Origin: an uncultured Marvinbryantia sp.
GTDB taxonomy: Bacteria > Bacillota > Clostridia > Lachnospirales > Lachnospiraceae
Direction of reading: 5' to 3'
DNA: 55,434 nt
Assembly (NCBI GenBank): GCA_934373455.1
Contig: CAKRON010000006.1
Location: 1 to 55,434, forward strand
Shown here: positions 41,905 through 50,797 of the stretch, piece by piece
How the letters are laid out: each line of letters opens with the position of its first letter
Position numbering within the stretch: the first letter of the stretch is position 1
Notes under the pieces: model-generated
What the model was told of the DNA's origin: nothing
The model's database searches: none
The model's input: the letters and a program-made list of their open reading frames with translations, nothing else
Program-made: the position numbers and the translations under genes

Positions 41905-44469
41905 ATGGAACAGTATCAGGTAACAGGGATGAGCTGTGCAGCCTGCAGTGCCAGGGTGGAGAAGGCTGTTTCGGCAGTGCCGGGAGTGACATCCTGTTCA
42001 GTGAGCCTGTTGACGAACTCTATGGGAGTGGAAGGAAGTGCATCGGCGGATGCGATCATACAGGCAGTGACGGATGCAGGGTATGGAGCATCTTTAAAAA
42101 AGAGTGGCGAGAATAAGTCAGGCAGTGCACAGCCGAATTACGATGATATGCTGAAGGATACCGAGACACCTAAGATGAAGAGACGCCTGATTGCATCGGT
42201 GATACTTTTGATTCCACTGATGTATGTGTCTATGGGACATATGATGTGGAACTGGCCGCTGCCATCCTTTTTTGATGGGAATCATGTGGCTATGGGGCTG
42301 GTGCAGCTGTTGTTCACGACAGCAGTCATGGTGATCAATCAGAAGTTTTTTGTAAGTGGATGCAAAGGAATTCTGCACAAATCTCCGAATATGGATACAC
42401 TGGTAGCACTGGGATCCGGAGCATCGTACATTTACAGTGTGTATGCGCTGTTTGCCATGACCGGTGCGCAGGTGGCTGGAGATGCAGACGCAGTGATGAA
42501 CTATATGCATGAATTTTACTTCGAATCGGCAGCCATGATATTGACATTGATAACAGTCGGAAAAATGCTGGAAGCCAGATCCAAGGGGAAGACTACAGAT
42601 GCCTTAAAGAGCCTGATGAAGCTGGCACCGAAGACAGCTGTCGTGATTCGGGATGGCCGGGAAACAGAAGTAGGGATCGAACAGGTACGCATCGGAGATC
42701 AGTTTGTAGTAAGACCGGGTGAGAATATACCGGTAGATGGTATCGTGATAGAAGGAATCAGTGCCGTAAACGAATCGGCCCTGACCGGTGAGAGTATTCC
42801 GGTGGACAAGGAAAAAGGAGACAGTGTCTCTGCAGCGACATTAAACCAATCTGGTTTTTTGCGCTGTGAAGCTACCAGAGTCGGTGAGGATACGACATTG
42901 TCACAGATCATTCAGATGGTCAGTGATGCGGCAGCCACCAAAGCGCCGATTGCCAAAGTGGCAGATCGTGTTTCTGGCATATTTGTTCCGGCAGTTATCA
43001 GCATTGCAGTGGTGACGATATTCATCTGGCTGCTGGCTGGTGAGAGTGTAGGGTTTGCACTTGCAAGAGGAATCTCCGTACTGGTGATCAGTTGTCCGTG
43101 TGCCCTGGGATTGGCTACGCCAGTGGCGATTATGGTCGGCAACGGGATGGGTGCAAAGCACGGTATTATGTTTAAAACGGCGGTATCACTGGAAGAGACC
43201 GGCAAGACGGAGATTGTAGCACTGGACAAGACGGGAACCATTACAAGCGGAGAACCGGAAGTTACGGATATGATTCCGGCAGAGGGTTATAGTGAAGAGC
43301 ACCTGCTTTTGGCAGCACTTGCGCTGGAACAGAAGAGTGAACATCCGCTGGCACATGCGATTGTCCGTCTGGCGCAGGAAAAACAGTTGACCTGTGATGC
43401 GGTGGAGGCATTTGAAGCAGTAGCCGGAAATGGTCTGACAGGTATACAGAAAAAAGTTCGTCTGGCAGGAGGAAATCGAAAATTTATAGAAAATTATGCG
43501 AAGATTCCGCCTGAGATTGCAGCGACAGCAGAAGCACTGGCAGAAGAAGGAAAGACACCATTGTTTTTTGCAGAAGATCAGTGTCTGATCGGTATGATTG
43601 CGGTGGCAGATGTTATCAAAAAAGACAGTTATCAGGCTATTACAGAACTGAAAAATATGGGCATTCATGTGGTCATGCTGACCGGAGATAATGAGCGTAC
43701 AGCCATAGCCATCGGAAAACAGGCGGGTGTGGATGAAGTTATAGCCGGAGTGCTTCCAAATGGAAAGGAAGAAGTGATCCGCAAGTTAAAAGAAAAAGGA
43801 AAAGTGACGATGGTCGGAGATGGTATCAATGATGCACCGGCACTGACGCGTGCAGATATTGGTATGGCGATCGGGGCAGGAACCGATATTGCTATCGATG
43901 CGGCAGATGTGGTTCTGATGAAGAGCCGTCTTCTGGATGTGCCTGCTGCGATACGTTTAAGCCGTGCTACGCTTCGGAATATTCATGAAAATCTGTTCTG
44001 GGCATTCTTTTATAATGTGATTGGTATTCCACTTGCAGCAGGTTTGTGGTATCCTATATTCGGCTGGAAATTAAATCCGATGTTCGGAGCGGCAGCTATG
44101 AGCCTTTCTAGTTTTTGCGTTGTCAGCAATGCACTGAGATTGAATCTGTTCGCAATGTATGATGCAGGAAAAGACTGGAAGCATAAAAATCATAAAAAAC
44201 AGATAGAAATAAAGAAGGATGAAAATCAAAATACACAAGAAAAGGAGACAACAGAGATGAAAAAGACAATGGAGATTAAGGGAATGATGTGTGGACACTG
44301 TGAGGCCAGAGTAAAGAAGACTCTGGAAGCAATCGAAGGAGTAACAGAAGCAGTTGTCAGCCATGAAAGCGGAACAGCAGTTGTTACGATGAGTACAGAA
44401 GTAGCGGATGACGTGCTGAAAAATGCAGTAGAAGCACAGGACTACGAAGTAACAGGAATCCATGCCTAA
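41905..44469 (+). CDS. copA: Copper-exporting P1B-type ATPase with fused C-terminal CopZ domain
   Basis: 854 residues from ATG 41905; a GTG at 41893 lies inside the ribosome-site region. An N-terminal metal-binding domain (GMSCAAC, 8-14) is followed by eight membrane helices with CPC in [12 protein letters not shown] in the actuator, DKTGT for phosphorylation, SEHP in the nucleotide pocket and GDGINDAP. It pumps Cu(I) out of the cytoplasm. After the last helix a Lys/Glu-rich linker of about 35 residues leads to a second complete HMA domain ([15 protein letters not shown]). In relatives that domain is usually the separate CopZ chaperone. It starts 17 nt after csoR, under the same CsoR control. 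Confidence 0.93.
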   Translation: MEQYQVTGMSCAACSARVEKAVSAVPGVTSCSVSLLTNSMGVEGSASADAIIQAVTDAGYGASLKKSGENKSGSAQPNYDDMLKDTETPKMKRRLIASVILLIPLMYVSMGHMMWNWPLPSFFDGNHVAMGLVQLLFTTAVMVINQKFFVSGCKGILHKSPNMDTLVALGSGASYIYSVYALFAMTGAQVAGDADAVMNYMHEFYFESAAMILTLITVGKMLEARSKGKTTDALKSLMKLAPKTAVVIRDGRETEVGIEQVRIGDQFVVRPGENIPVDGIVIEGISAVNESALTGESIPVDKEKGDSVSAATLNQSGFLRCEATRVGEDTTLSQIIQMVSDAAATKAPIAKVADRVSGIFVPAVISIAVVTIFIWLLAGESVGFALARGISVLVISCPCALGLATPVAIMVGNGMGAKHGIMFKTAVSLEETGKTEIVALDKTGTITSGEPEVTDMIPAEGYSEEHLLLAALALEQKSEHPLAHAIVRLAQEKQLTCDAVEAFEAVAGNGLTGIQKKVRLAGGNRKFIENYAKIPPEIAATAEALAEEGKTPLFFAEDQCLIGMIAVADVIKKDSYQAITELKNMGIHVVMLTGDNERTAIAIGKQAGVDEVIAGVLPNGKEEVIRKLKEKGKVTMVGDGINDAPALTRADIGMAIGAGTDIAIDAADVVLMKSRLLDVPAAIRLSRATLRNIHENLFWAFFYNVIGIPLAAGLWYPIFGWKLNPMFGAAAMSLSSFCVVSNALRLNLFAMYDAGKDWKHKNHKKQIEIKKDENQNTQEKETTEMKKTMEIKGMMCGHCEARVKKTLEAIEGVTEAVVSHESGTAVVTMSTEVADDVLKNAVEAQDYEVTGIHA
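44257..44469 (+). CDS. Possible internal start giving a free CopZ-like chaperone
   Basis: Inside copA, AAAGGAG (44241-44247) lies 9 nt before ATG 44257, in frame. Translation from there yields a 70-residue protein starting [15 protein letters not shown], the size and sequence form of CopZ. Both the fused and the free form could be made. Internal production of CopZ from copA has precedent in E. coli, by frameshifting, a different route. This is a prediction from the ribosome site only. Confidence 0.5.
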   Translation: MKKTMEIKGMMCGHCEARVKKTLEAIEGVTEAVVSHESGTAVVTMSTEVADDVLKNAVEAQDYEVTGIHA

Positions 44470-44499
44470 CAGACGAGAGAAGAAATGATACGAAAAGTG

Positions 44500-44528
44500 A
44501 AAGCTGGCTGTGTATACAGTCGGCTTTT
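44500..44528 (+). terminator. Weak terminator after copA
   Basis: AAAGC and CTGT (44500-44511) pair with ACAG and GCTTT (44516-44527) around internal mismatches, with four T's. Confidence 0.5.
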
Positions 44529-44554
44529 ACTGTAGAGAAAGGAAGTCAGAGAAA

Positions 44555-45424
44555 GTGAAACTTGGAAGAAATGATGCCTGCTGGTGTGGCAGTGGGAAAA
44601 AATACAAGAAATGCCATGAAGCATTTGATGAGAAGATTGCACAGTTCGCAAGAGAAGGAGCGGAGGTGCCGGATCATTCTATGATTAAGACTCCGGAGCA
44701 GATTGCGGCGATCAGAGAAAGTGCAAAGATCAATATTGCCGTACTGGATTATGTGGCAGAGCATATCAAAGCCGGCATTACCACAGAAGAGATCGATCAG
44801 TGGGTTTACGATGAAACCACAAAACGAGGCGGTATCCCGGCACCACTGGATTATGAAGGATTTCCGAAGAGTGTGTGCACTTCCATCAACGAAGTAGTGT
44901 GCCATGGTATCCCGTCGGATAAGGTCGTGTTGAAAGACGGAGATATTGTGAATGTAGATGTGTCTACAATATTGAATGGATATTTTTCAGACTCTTCCAG
45001 AATGTTCTGTATCGGCGAAGTTTCGGAAGAAAAGCGAAGACTGGTAGAGGTGACAAAGGAAAGCATCGAAGTTGGATTAAAAGAAGTAAAACCATGGGGA
45101 TTTTTAGGAGATATGGGGCAGGCAATCAATGATTTCGCAAAGTCTAATGGTTATTCTGTAGTGCGTGAAATCGGTGGTCATGGTGTAGGTCTGGAATTTC
45201 ACGAAGATCCATGGGTAAGCTATGTATCCAGACGGGGAGAAGAGATGCTTATGGTACCAGGCATGATGTTCACCATCGAACCGATGATCAATATGGGAAG
45301 TGCAGATATCGTTCAGGACGAGGAGGATGGATGGACTGTGTATACAGAGGATGGAAAGCCATCAGCCCAGTGGGAGATTCAGATATTGATTACGGAAGAC
45401 GGATACGAGATCATTGCATATTAA
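44555..45424 (+). CDS. map: Type I methionine aminopeptidase with N-terminal SEC-C zinc motif
   Basis: 289 residues from GTG 44555, chosen because AAAGGA is about 11 nt upstream and the protein then starts MKLGRNDACWCGSGKKYKKCH, the SEC-C motif. The frame can be opened further to 44510, but that part overlaps the upstream terminator. The catalytic pita-bread domain shows the five metal ligands: D in VNVDVST, D in YFSDSSRMF, H in GGHGVG, E in FTIEPM and E in WEIQ. The enzyme removes initiator methionine from nascent proteins. SEC-C-fused MetAPs are common in Clostridia as a second, non-essential copy. Confidence 0.9.
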   Translation: MKLGRNDACWCGSGKKYKKCHEAFDEKIAQFAREGAEVPDHSMIKTPEQIAAIRESAKINIAVLDYVAEHIKAGITTEEIDQWVYDETTKRGGIPAPLDYEGFPKSVCTSINEVVCHGIPSDKVVLKDGDIVNVDVSTILNGYFSDSSRMFCIGEVSEEKRRLVEVTKESIEVGLKEVKPWGFLGDMGQAINDFAKSNGYSVVREIGGHGVGLEFHEDPWVSYVSRRGEEMLMVPGMMFTIEPMINMGSADIVQDEEDGWTVYTEDGKPSAQWEIQILITEDGYEIIAY

Positions 45425-45427
45425 AAG

Positions 45428-45475
45428 AAAAGAGGGAACGCTCAAATCAGAAATGATGGAGCAATTCCCTCTTTT
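45428..45475. terminator. Bidirectional terminator between map and the MATE gene
   Basis: AAAAGAGGGAA (45428-45438) pairs with TTCCCTCTTTT (45465-45475), with an inner GCTC/GAGC stem. A runs on the left and T runs on the right serve both converging genes. Confidence 0.85.
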
Positions 45476-45476
45476 G

Positions 45477-46805
45477 TTATGCATAATGATATTTTTTTCG
45501 CTGACTGATCAGACAGCACAGAGTAACCGTCAATGTCAGAAGTTCAGCCACTGCTACGGAACCCCAGATACCGTCGATACCAAGAATGTGTGGAAGTATC
45601 AAAAGTACACCCAACTGGAAGACCAGCGTTCTCAGAAAAGAAATCAGTGCGGACAGAGGTCCATTGTTTAATGCAGTAAAGAAAGAAGAACCATAGATGT
45701 TAAATCCACAGATCAGGAAAGTCAGACTGAAAATTCTGAATCCATGTCGCGTCAGCTGGAATAACTGAGCATCATATCCCACAAACAGCTGAGTCAGTGG
45801 TGAGGCAATCAGCTGGGCCAGAGTAAACTGGAAAGCACATGCTATGCCCAGCAGTTTCAGGCTTTTTTTCAGAATGTTTTGCAATTCAGGATGATTTTTT
45901 GCACCGTAATGATAGCTGACAATCGGGGCACTGCCCATGGAATATCCAATATAAATAGCCGTAAAAATGAAGTTTACATACATAATCATTCCATAGGCGG
46001 CAACGCCGTTTTCACCACAGAACTTCATGAGCTGCAGATTGTACATGGAATTCACCACAGAGCTGGAAAGACTTGTCATCAGTTCGGAAGAACCGTTGGC
46101 ACAGGCTTTCCACAGAATATTACCATAAAATCTGGTCTTTCCAAGCCGGAGCTTGCTGGAATTCTTACGGAAGAAGTAAAATAATGGTATAAGTCCGCCT
46201 ACAAACTCACTGCAGTTGGTGGCATAAGCAGCACCGGCTACACCCCAATGGAAAATCCCTACAAACAGGAGATCCAGAATCATATTTGTGACACCGGCAG
46301 AAACGATCACGACCAATCCAAGCTTTGGCTTTTCAGCTGCAACAAAGAAACTTTGAAACACATTTTGCAATATAAAAGCGGTCATGGAAATACTGCTTAA
46401 TCTTCCGTATAAAACTGCATTTTCAAGAAGTTCGCCGGTTGCCCCCATCCGAATGGCAACTGGTCTGATCATCAGGGCATTGGTAATACTGCAAATGATT
46501 CCGCCAATGATCGCGACATAAACAAGCATGGAAAAGTACTCATTCGCCTTCTTTGTATTTCCTTCGCCTAAAGTCTTGGCAACAATGGCACTTCCTCCGG
46601 TTCCAATCATAAAGCCAAGAGCGGAAAAAGCCATTACAAAAGGAAGCGTCAGATTCACGGCTGCAAAGGCAGATTTTCCAACAAAGTTGGAGACAAACAA
46701 TCCATCTACCACATTATAAATAGAAGTAAAAATCATCATAACAATAGATGGAAATACAAAACGCAGCAGTCTTGGGTATGTAAAATGATCGGATAACTGT
46801 ATCAT
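45477..46805 (-). CDS. MATE-family multidrug/sodium efflux transporter
   Basis: 442 residues with twelve predicted helices and the MATE pattern, opening PRLLRFVFPSIVMMIFTSIYNVVDGLFVSNFVG and with GTGGSAIVAKTLGEGN after helix 2. I use ATG 46803-46805: AGGAG is about 10 nt upstream, whereas GTG 46814 is only 1 nt from it. It starts 1 nt after the MarR stop, so translation is coupled and expression is set by the MarR operator. MATE proteins export cationic drugs or metabolites in exchange for Na+ or H+; the substrate here is unknown. Confidence 0.9.
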   Translation of the reverse strand: MIQLSDHFTYPRLLRFVFPSIVMMIFTSIYNVVDGLFVSNFVGKSAFAAVNLTLPFVMAFSALGFMIGTGGSAIVAKTLGEGNTKKANEYFSMLVYVAIIGGIICSITNALMIRPVAIRMGATGELLENAVLYGRLSSISMTAFILQNVFQSFFVAAEKPKLGLVVIVSAGVTNMILDLLFVGIFHWGVAGAAYATNCSEFVGGLIPLFYFFRKNSSKLRLGKTRFYGNILWKACANGSSELMTSLSSSVVNSMYNLQLMKFCGENGVAAYGMIMYVNFIFTAIYIGYSMGSAPIVSYHYGAKNHPELQNILKKSLKLLGIACAFQFTLAQLIASPLTQLFVGYDAQLFQLTRHGFRIFSLTFLICGFNIYGSSFFTALNNGPLSALISFLRTLVFQLGVLLILPHILGIDGIWGSVAVAELLTLTVTLCCLISQRKKYHYA

Positions 46806-46806
46806 G

Positions 46807-47274
46807 TTATGCACGCTCCTTTCCGTCAGACGGTATAGCCATCATAGTCGTGTCCAGTCTGGTAATATATTCTTCCAGAAGATCCAGCAGGATCTGTGGG
46901 GCTTTGGCAGACATGTGATGAAAGGCTTCATTTTCTGCATTTATGATTGGCAGGATTTTTTCTTCTGTAATTTTCTCGCCCTTTTCCGTCAGATAAATCT
47001 GCTTTTCTCTTCCTTTGCCGGAAACCAGGGTAAGATAGCCTTCTTCTGTCATTTTACGAATAGAGGAATGAACGGTCTGCTTTGGAATATAGCAAGCCTG
47101 GCAGATGTCCGTCTGCCGGCATCCGTTTCCCATTTCCACAATGGAATATAAAATATCAAACATGCTGGTAGATAAACCGGCTCGTTGACAGGCATCATGA
47201 TAAATGTCAATGAGCTTTTTGTTAATGTGATTAAACCGTGCCTGGCAGGCACTGATTGTAACCGATGTATTCAT
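46807..47274 (-). CDS. MarR-family transcriptional repressor of the MATE operon
   Basis: 155 residues with the winged-helix core: a recognition helix in CYIPKQTVHSSIRKMTEEGYL and the wing GKGREKQIYLTEKG with the conserved basic and Asp/Thr residues. Five cysteines, four of them within residues 10-61 (SACQAR, DACQRAG, NGCRQTDICQACY), are unusual and could make it thiol-sensitive. AGGAGG stands before the ATG. Two 16-bp palindromes upstream, one exactly in its promoter spacer, point to autorepression. Ligand binding or thiol oxidation would release the operon including the MATE pump. Confidence 0.9.
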   Translation of the reverse strand: MNTSVTISACQARFNHINKKLIDIYHDACQRAGLSTSMFDILYSIVEMGNGCRQTDICQACYIPKQTVHSSIRKMTEEGYLTLVSGKGREKQIYLTEKGEKITEEKILPIINAENEAFHHMSAKAPQILLDLLEEYITRLDTTMMAIPSDGKERA

Positions 47275-47286
47275 AATAACCTCCTA

Positions 47287-47302
47287 AGTCTGAAATCGGA
47301 CT
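47287..47302. promoter_or_regulatory. MarR operator, proximal site
   Basis: AGTCTGAAATCGGACT, an imperfect palindrome 12 nt before the marR start, matching the distal site at 15 of 16 positions. Confidence 0.75.
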
Positions 47303-47308
47303 AAAATT

Positions 47309-47337
47309 ATTATAGTCCGAAATCGGACTTGCGTCAA
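47309..47337 (-). promoter_or_regulatory. Promoter of the MarR-MATE operon
   Basis: On the minus strand TTGACG (47332-47337), a 17-nt spacer and a perfect TATAAT (47309-47314). Confidence 0.85.
47314..47329. promoter_or_regulatory. MarR operator, distal site in promoter spacer
   Basis: AGTCCGAAATCGGACT is a perfect 7-bp-arm palindrome filling the spacer between -35 and -10. Confidence 0.8.
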
Positions 47338-47382
47338 GGAAGAAGAAATATATGCATGGGGGTATCAAAAACAGAAGAAAAC

Positions 47383-47391
47383 TGATACAAT
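47383..47391 (+). promoter_or_regulatory. Extended -10 promoter for the truncated AAA gene
   Basis: TG-A-TACAAT at 47383-47391; the -35 region is poor. Confidence 0.4.
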
Positions 47392-47427
47392 AAACAAAAT
47401 GAAATCAATAAAAGGAGGGCGCCGAAT

Positions 47428-48899
47428 ATGAATGGCAGAAAAAAGAAACTTCCAATCGGAATTGATGATTTTGCAAAACTCAGGGAAGACGACTTTTACT
47501 ATGTAGATAAAACAGGAATGATCCTGGAATTGGTTTCAAACTGGTCAGAAGTGACGCTGTTTACCCGCCCAAGAAGATTTGGAAAATCATTGAATATGAG
47601 TATGTTGAAGAATTTTTTCTCCGTCGAAGGTGATAAAAAGATCTTTGAAGGATTAAAGATTGCGGAAGAAAAGTGGGTTTGCAGAGAATATATGGGAAAA
47701 TATCCGGTTATTTTTCTGTCTTTAAAAGGGATGGATGCTGCAGTTACTTATGAAGTAGCACGGGAGAATATGCTCTTCCTTATAAATGATACAGTGGGAA
47801 AGTTCCAGTATTTACTGGAAAATGAGAAGCTTACCGATTATGATAAGCAAATCTATAAAAAGCTTTTGCAAGATGATATGAATGAGGCATTTCTGTTTAA
47901 TTCATTGCGAAAATTATCGGAACTTCTATGCAAGGCATATGAGAAAAAAGTAATTATTTTGATAGATGAATATGACGTGCCATTGGCAAAAGCTTTTGAA
48001 TTTGGATATTATGATCAGATGACCAATCTGATTCGAGGACTGCTGGGCCAGGCATTAAAGACAAATGACAGCCTTCAGTTTGCAGTAATGACCGGGTGCA
48101 TGAGGATCGCAAAAGAAAGTATCTTCACAGGTTTGAACAATCTCAAGATTCGTTCTATTACAGATGTACGATTTGATGAATACTTTGGCTTTACGGATTC
48201 GGAAGTAAAAACGATGTTAGAATATTATGAATGTGAAGACAGTTATCCAACTGTAAAAGAATGGTATGATGGTTATCGTTTTGGAAATATAGACGTATAT
48301 TGTCCATGGGATGTACTGAATTACTGCGATACACTGCAGGATGATCCGAAGGCTTTGCCGCAGAATTACTGGATCAATACAAGTAGTAATGATGCTGTGA
48401 AAAGATTTATTCAATATTCAGAAAATAAGACAACAAAAAGAGAAATCGAACGTTTGATTGCAGGAGAAGAAATACGAAAAGAAATTCATCAGGAACTTAC
48501 ATATAAAGAAATGTATTCAGATATCGAGCATATATGGAGCGTTTTGTTTACAACCGGATATTTGACACAGAGGGGCGAATCCGGCGGGCGCGAAATATAT
48601 CTGGCAATACCAAATATGGAAATTCGAGACATATTTGTGACGCAAATCATGACATATTTTAAAGAAAATGTTTCTAAAGATGGAAGTTTGCTGAATGAAT
48701 TTTGTACTGCGTTAAAAGATGGATCATAGAAGTGAAATATGCACATGATAAAGATCTGAATAAGGCATGTCAGGATGCTTTGCGACAGATTGATGAGACT
48801 GATTACGAAGAAGAACTGAAAGAAGAAGAAATCGATATTATACGAAAATATGGTATATCGTTCTATTTGAAAAGATGCCAGGTTGTTTTAGGAACATAG
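47428..48899 (+). pseudogene. Truncated AAA-ATPase-like / DUF1703 PD-(D/E)XK gene
   Basis: The open part (47428-48729, 433 residues) starts LPIGIDDFAKLREDDFYYVDKTG, the hallmark opening of AAA-ATPase-like proteins. It has Walker A TRPRRFGKS and Walker B IILIDEYDVP, then the usual helical middle. At 48727 a TAG ends the frame. Immediately after, in another frame, IIEVKYAHDKDLNKACQDALRQI continues to 48899 and is the family's C-terminal nuclease end. The roughly 100-150 residues that normally lie between, including the first catalytic Asp, are missing, so an internal deletion with frameshift has broken the nuclease. AGGAGGGCG precedes the ATG. Confidence 0.8.
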
Positions 48900-48940
48900 A
48901 GATGAGCAGTAAAATAATCATAATATTAGATAACATATAC

Positions 48941-48982
48941 AAAAAAGGCAGCGATTCCATGTTTACATGAGATCGCTGCCTT
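48941..48982 (-). terminator. Terminator of pyrG
   Basis: AAGGCAGCGAT (48945-48955) pairs with ATCGCTGCCTT (48972-48982). On the minus strand the stem runs into six T's, so it serves pyrG. Confidence 0.85.
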
Positions 48983-49021
48983 GGAGAATGGTTGTTTTAC
49001 AACAGCTTTTTTCGAAAAGAT

Positions 49022-50632
49022 TTATTTGGCATCCTGCTTCTCAAGAGATGCTTTCACGAATCCTTTAAATAACGGATGTGGGCGATTTGGTCTGGACTTT
49101 AATTCCGGGTGAGCCTGAGTAGCGATGAAAAATGGATGTTCTTTGATTTCGATCATTTCTACAATTCGACCGTCAGGAGACAGACCGGAAAGGGTAAGCC
49201 CATTATCGGTTAAAATCTTGCGGTAATCATTATTGACTTCATAGCGGTGTCTGTGACGCTCTGCAATCTGCTCTGTTCCGTAAAGTTCATAAGCTTTTGT
49301 GGATTTATCCAAAACACAAGGATAAGAACCAAGGCGTAAAGTACCGCCAATATCCTCTACATTTTCCTGATCCGGCATTAAGGCAATGACCGGATGAGTG
49401 GTAGAAGGGTCTAATTCAATACTGTGGGCATCCCTCAGTCCGGCAACATTACGTGCATATTCGACAATTGCCAGCTGCATGCCAAGACACAGACCAAGGA
49501 ATGGGATCTGGTGAGTACGGGCATAATGAATAGCGGCAATTTTGCCGTCAATGCCTCGACCGCCGAAACCACCAGGCACAAGGATACCGCTGACATCACC
49601 CAGCATTTCATCTGCATTTTCTGTATTTAACAGTTCTGAATCAATCCATTTAATATGAACCGTAGCATGTTCTGCAATACCACCGTGTTTCAGAGCTTCG
49701 ACTACACTGATATAGGCATCGTGAAGCTGAATATATTTACCGACCAATGCAATGGTGACATCTTTTGTCGGATGGCGAAGAGCTTCTACCATAGCTTTCC
49801 AGTCTGTAAGATCTGGTTCCGGACAAGGAAGATTTAAACATTCGCATGCTACCTGTGCCAGATGCTCCTCTTCCATGGCAAGCGGTGCCTCATACAGATA
49901 TTCCACATCCAGATTCTGAAGCACATGACTGACAGGGACATTGCAGAACAGTGCAATTTTTTCCTTCAGCCCATCTTCCAGAGGATATTCAGAACGGCAT
50001 ACCAGAATATCAGGCCAGATACCCATGCCCTGCAGCTGTTTTACACTGGTTTGGGTTGGCTTAGTCTTCATTTCACCGGAAGCTTTCAGATAAGGAATCA
50101 GGGAAACATGGATCAAAATAGCATTTTCCCGTCCTACATCGTGCTGAAATTGACGAATTGCTTCCAGAAATGGCTGGCTTTCAATATCACCTACCGTACC
50201 GCCGACTTCGATAATGGCGATATGAGTTTCATTTTCATTATAATTACGATAGAAACGGCTTTTAATTTCATTTGTAATATGTGGGATTACCTGAACAGTT
50301 CCTCCGCCGAAATCACCACGGCGTTCTTTGTGGAGTACTGACCAGTAAATTTTACCGGTGGTAACGTTGGAATTTTTGGTGAGACTTTCGTCAATAAAAC
50401 GTTCATAATGTCCAAGATCCAGATCCGTTTCAGCTCCGTCGTCGGTGACGAATACTTCTCCATGCTGAATCGGATTCATAGTTCCCGGGTCAATGTTAAT
50501 GTAAGGGTCAAATTTTTGCATAGTGACCTTATATCCACGAGCTTTTAAAAGACGTCCAAGAGATGCTGCGGTAATACCTTTACCAAGGCCGGATACCACA
50601 CCTCCTGTGACAAATACATATTTTACTGGCAT
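49022..50632 (-). CDS. pyrG: CTP synthase
   Basis: 536 residues, the family length. The N-terminal synthetase domain has [21 protein letters not shown] (ATP site) and [12 protein letters not shown]. The C-terminal glutaminase domain has GGFGGRG, the nucleophile elbow FLGLCLGMQ (Cys) and the His/Glu pair in THPELKSRP. It converts UTP to CTP with glutamine or ammonia, in the cytoplasm. The start at 50630-50632 follows AAGGAGG closely. The leader holds a terminator-like hairpin, so expression is probably controlled by attenuation. Confidence 0.96.
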   Translation of the reverse strand: MPVKYVFVTGGVVSGLGKGITAASLGRLLKARGYKVTMQKFDPYINIDPGTMNPIQHGEVFVTDDGAETDLDLGHYERFIDESLTKNSNVTTGKIYWSVLHKERRGDFGGGTVQVIPHITNEIKSRFYRNYNENETHIAIIEVGGTVGDIESQPFLEAIRQFQHDVGRENAILIHVSLIPYLKASGEMKTKPTQTSVKQLQGMGIWPDILVCRSEYPLEDGLKEKIALFCNVPVSHVLQNLDVEYLYEAPLAMEEEHLAQVACECLNLPCPEPDLTDWKAMVEALRHPTKDVTIALVGKYIQLHDAYISVVEALKHGGIAEHATVHIKWIDSELLNTENADEMLGDVSGILVPGGFGGRGIDGKIAAIHYARTHQIPFLGLCLGMQLAIVEYARNVAGLRDAHSIELDPSTTHPVIALMPDQENVEDIGGTLRLGSYPCVLDKSTKAYELYGTEQIAERHRHRYEVNNDYRKILTDNGLTLSGLSPDGRIVEMIEIKEHPFFIATQAHPELKSRPNRPHPLFKGFVKASLEKQDAK

Positions 50633-50652
50633 AAATGTTCCTCCTTAAAATC

Positions 50653-50692
50653 AAAAAAAGGGTGTGCTATCTCCCATAGAAGATTACACACC
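50653..50692 (-). terminator. Attenuator-type hairpin in the pyrG leader
   Basis: On the minus strand GGTGTG (50687-50692) pairs with CACACC (50661-50666), with an inner ATCT/AGAT stem, then C and seven T's. It lies between the presumed promoter and the ribosome site. In B. subtilis pyrG is controlled by CTP-sensitive attenuation; the G-run start site of that mechanism is not evident here. Confidence 0.7.
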
Positions 50693-50716
50693 TTTGTGCA
50701 TTTTATCATGCAAATG

Positions 50717-50722
50717 ATTATA
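50717..50722 (-). promoter_or_regulatory. Probable pyrG -10 box
   Basis: Minus-strand TATAAT upstream of the attenuator; the -35 (TTTCAA at 50740-50745) is weak. Confidence 0.45.
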
Positions 50723-50797
50723 TCTGATTTTTTTTAAAATTGAAATGGAAAATCCGAAATTCTTTATGAGTAGTTCTGATAAAACTAATTCATTTTT

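Noticed and set aside
48941..48982. Terminator for the truncated AAA gene on the plus strand
   Set aside because: The T-run is on the minus-strand side only, so it belongs to pyrG.
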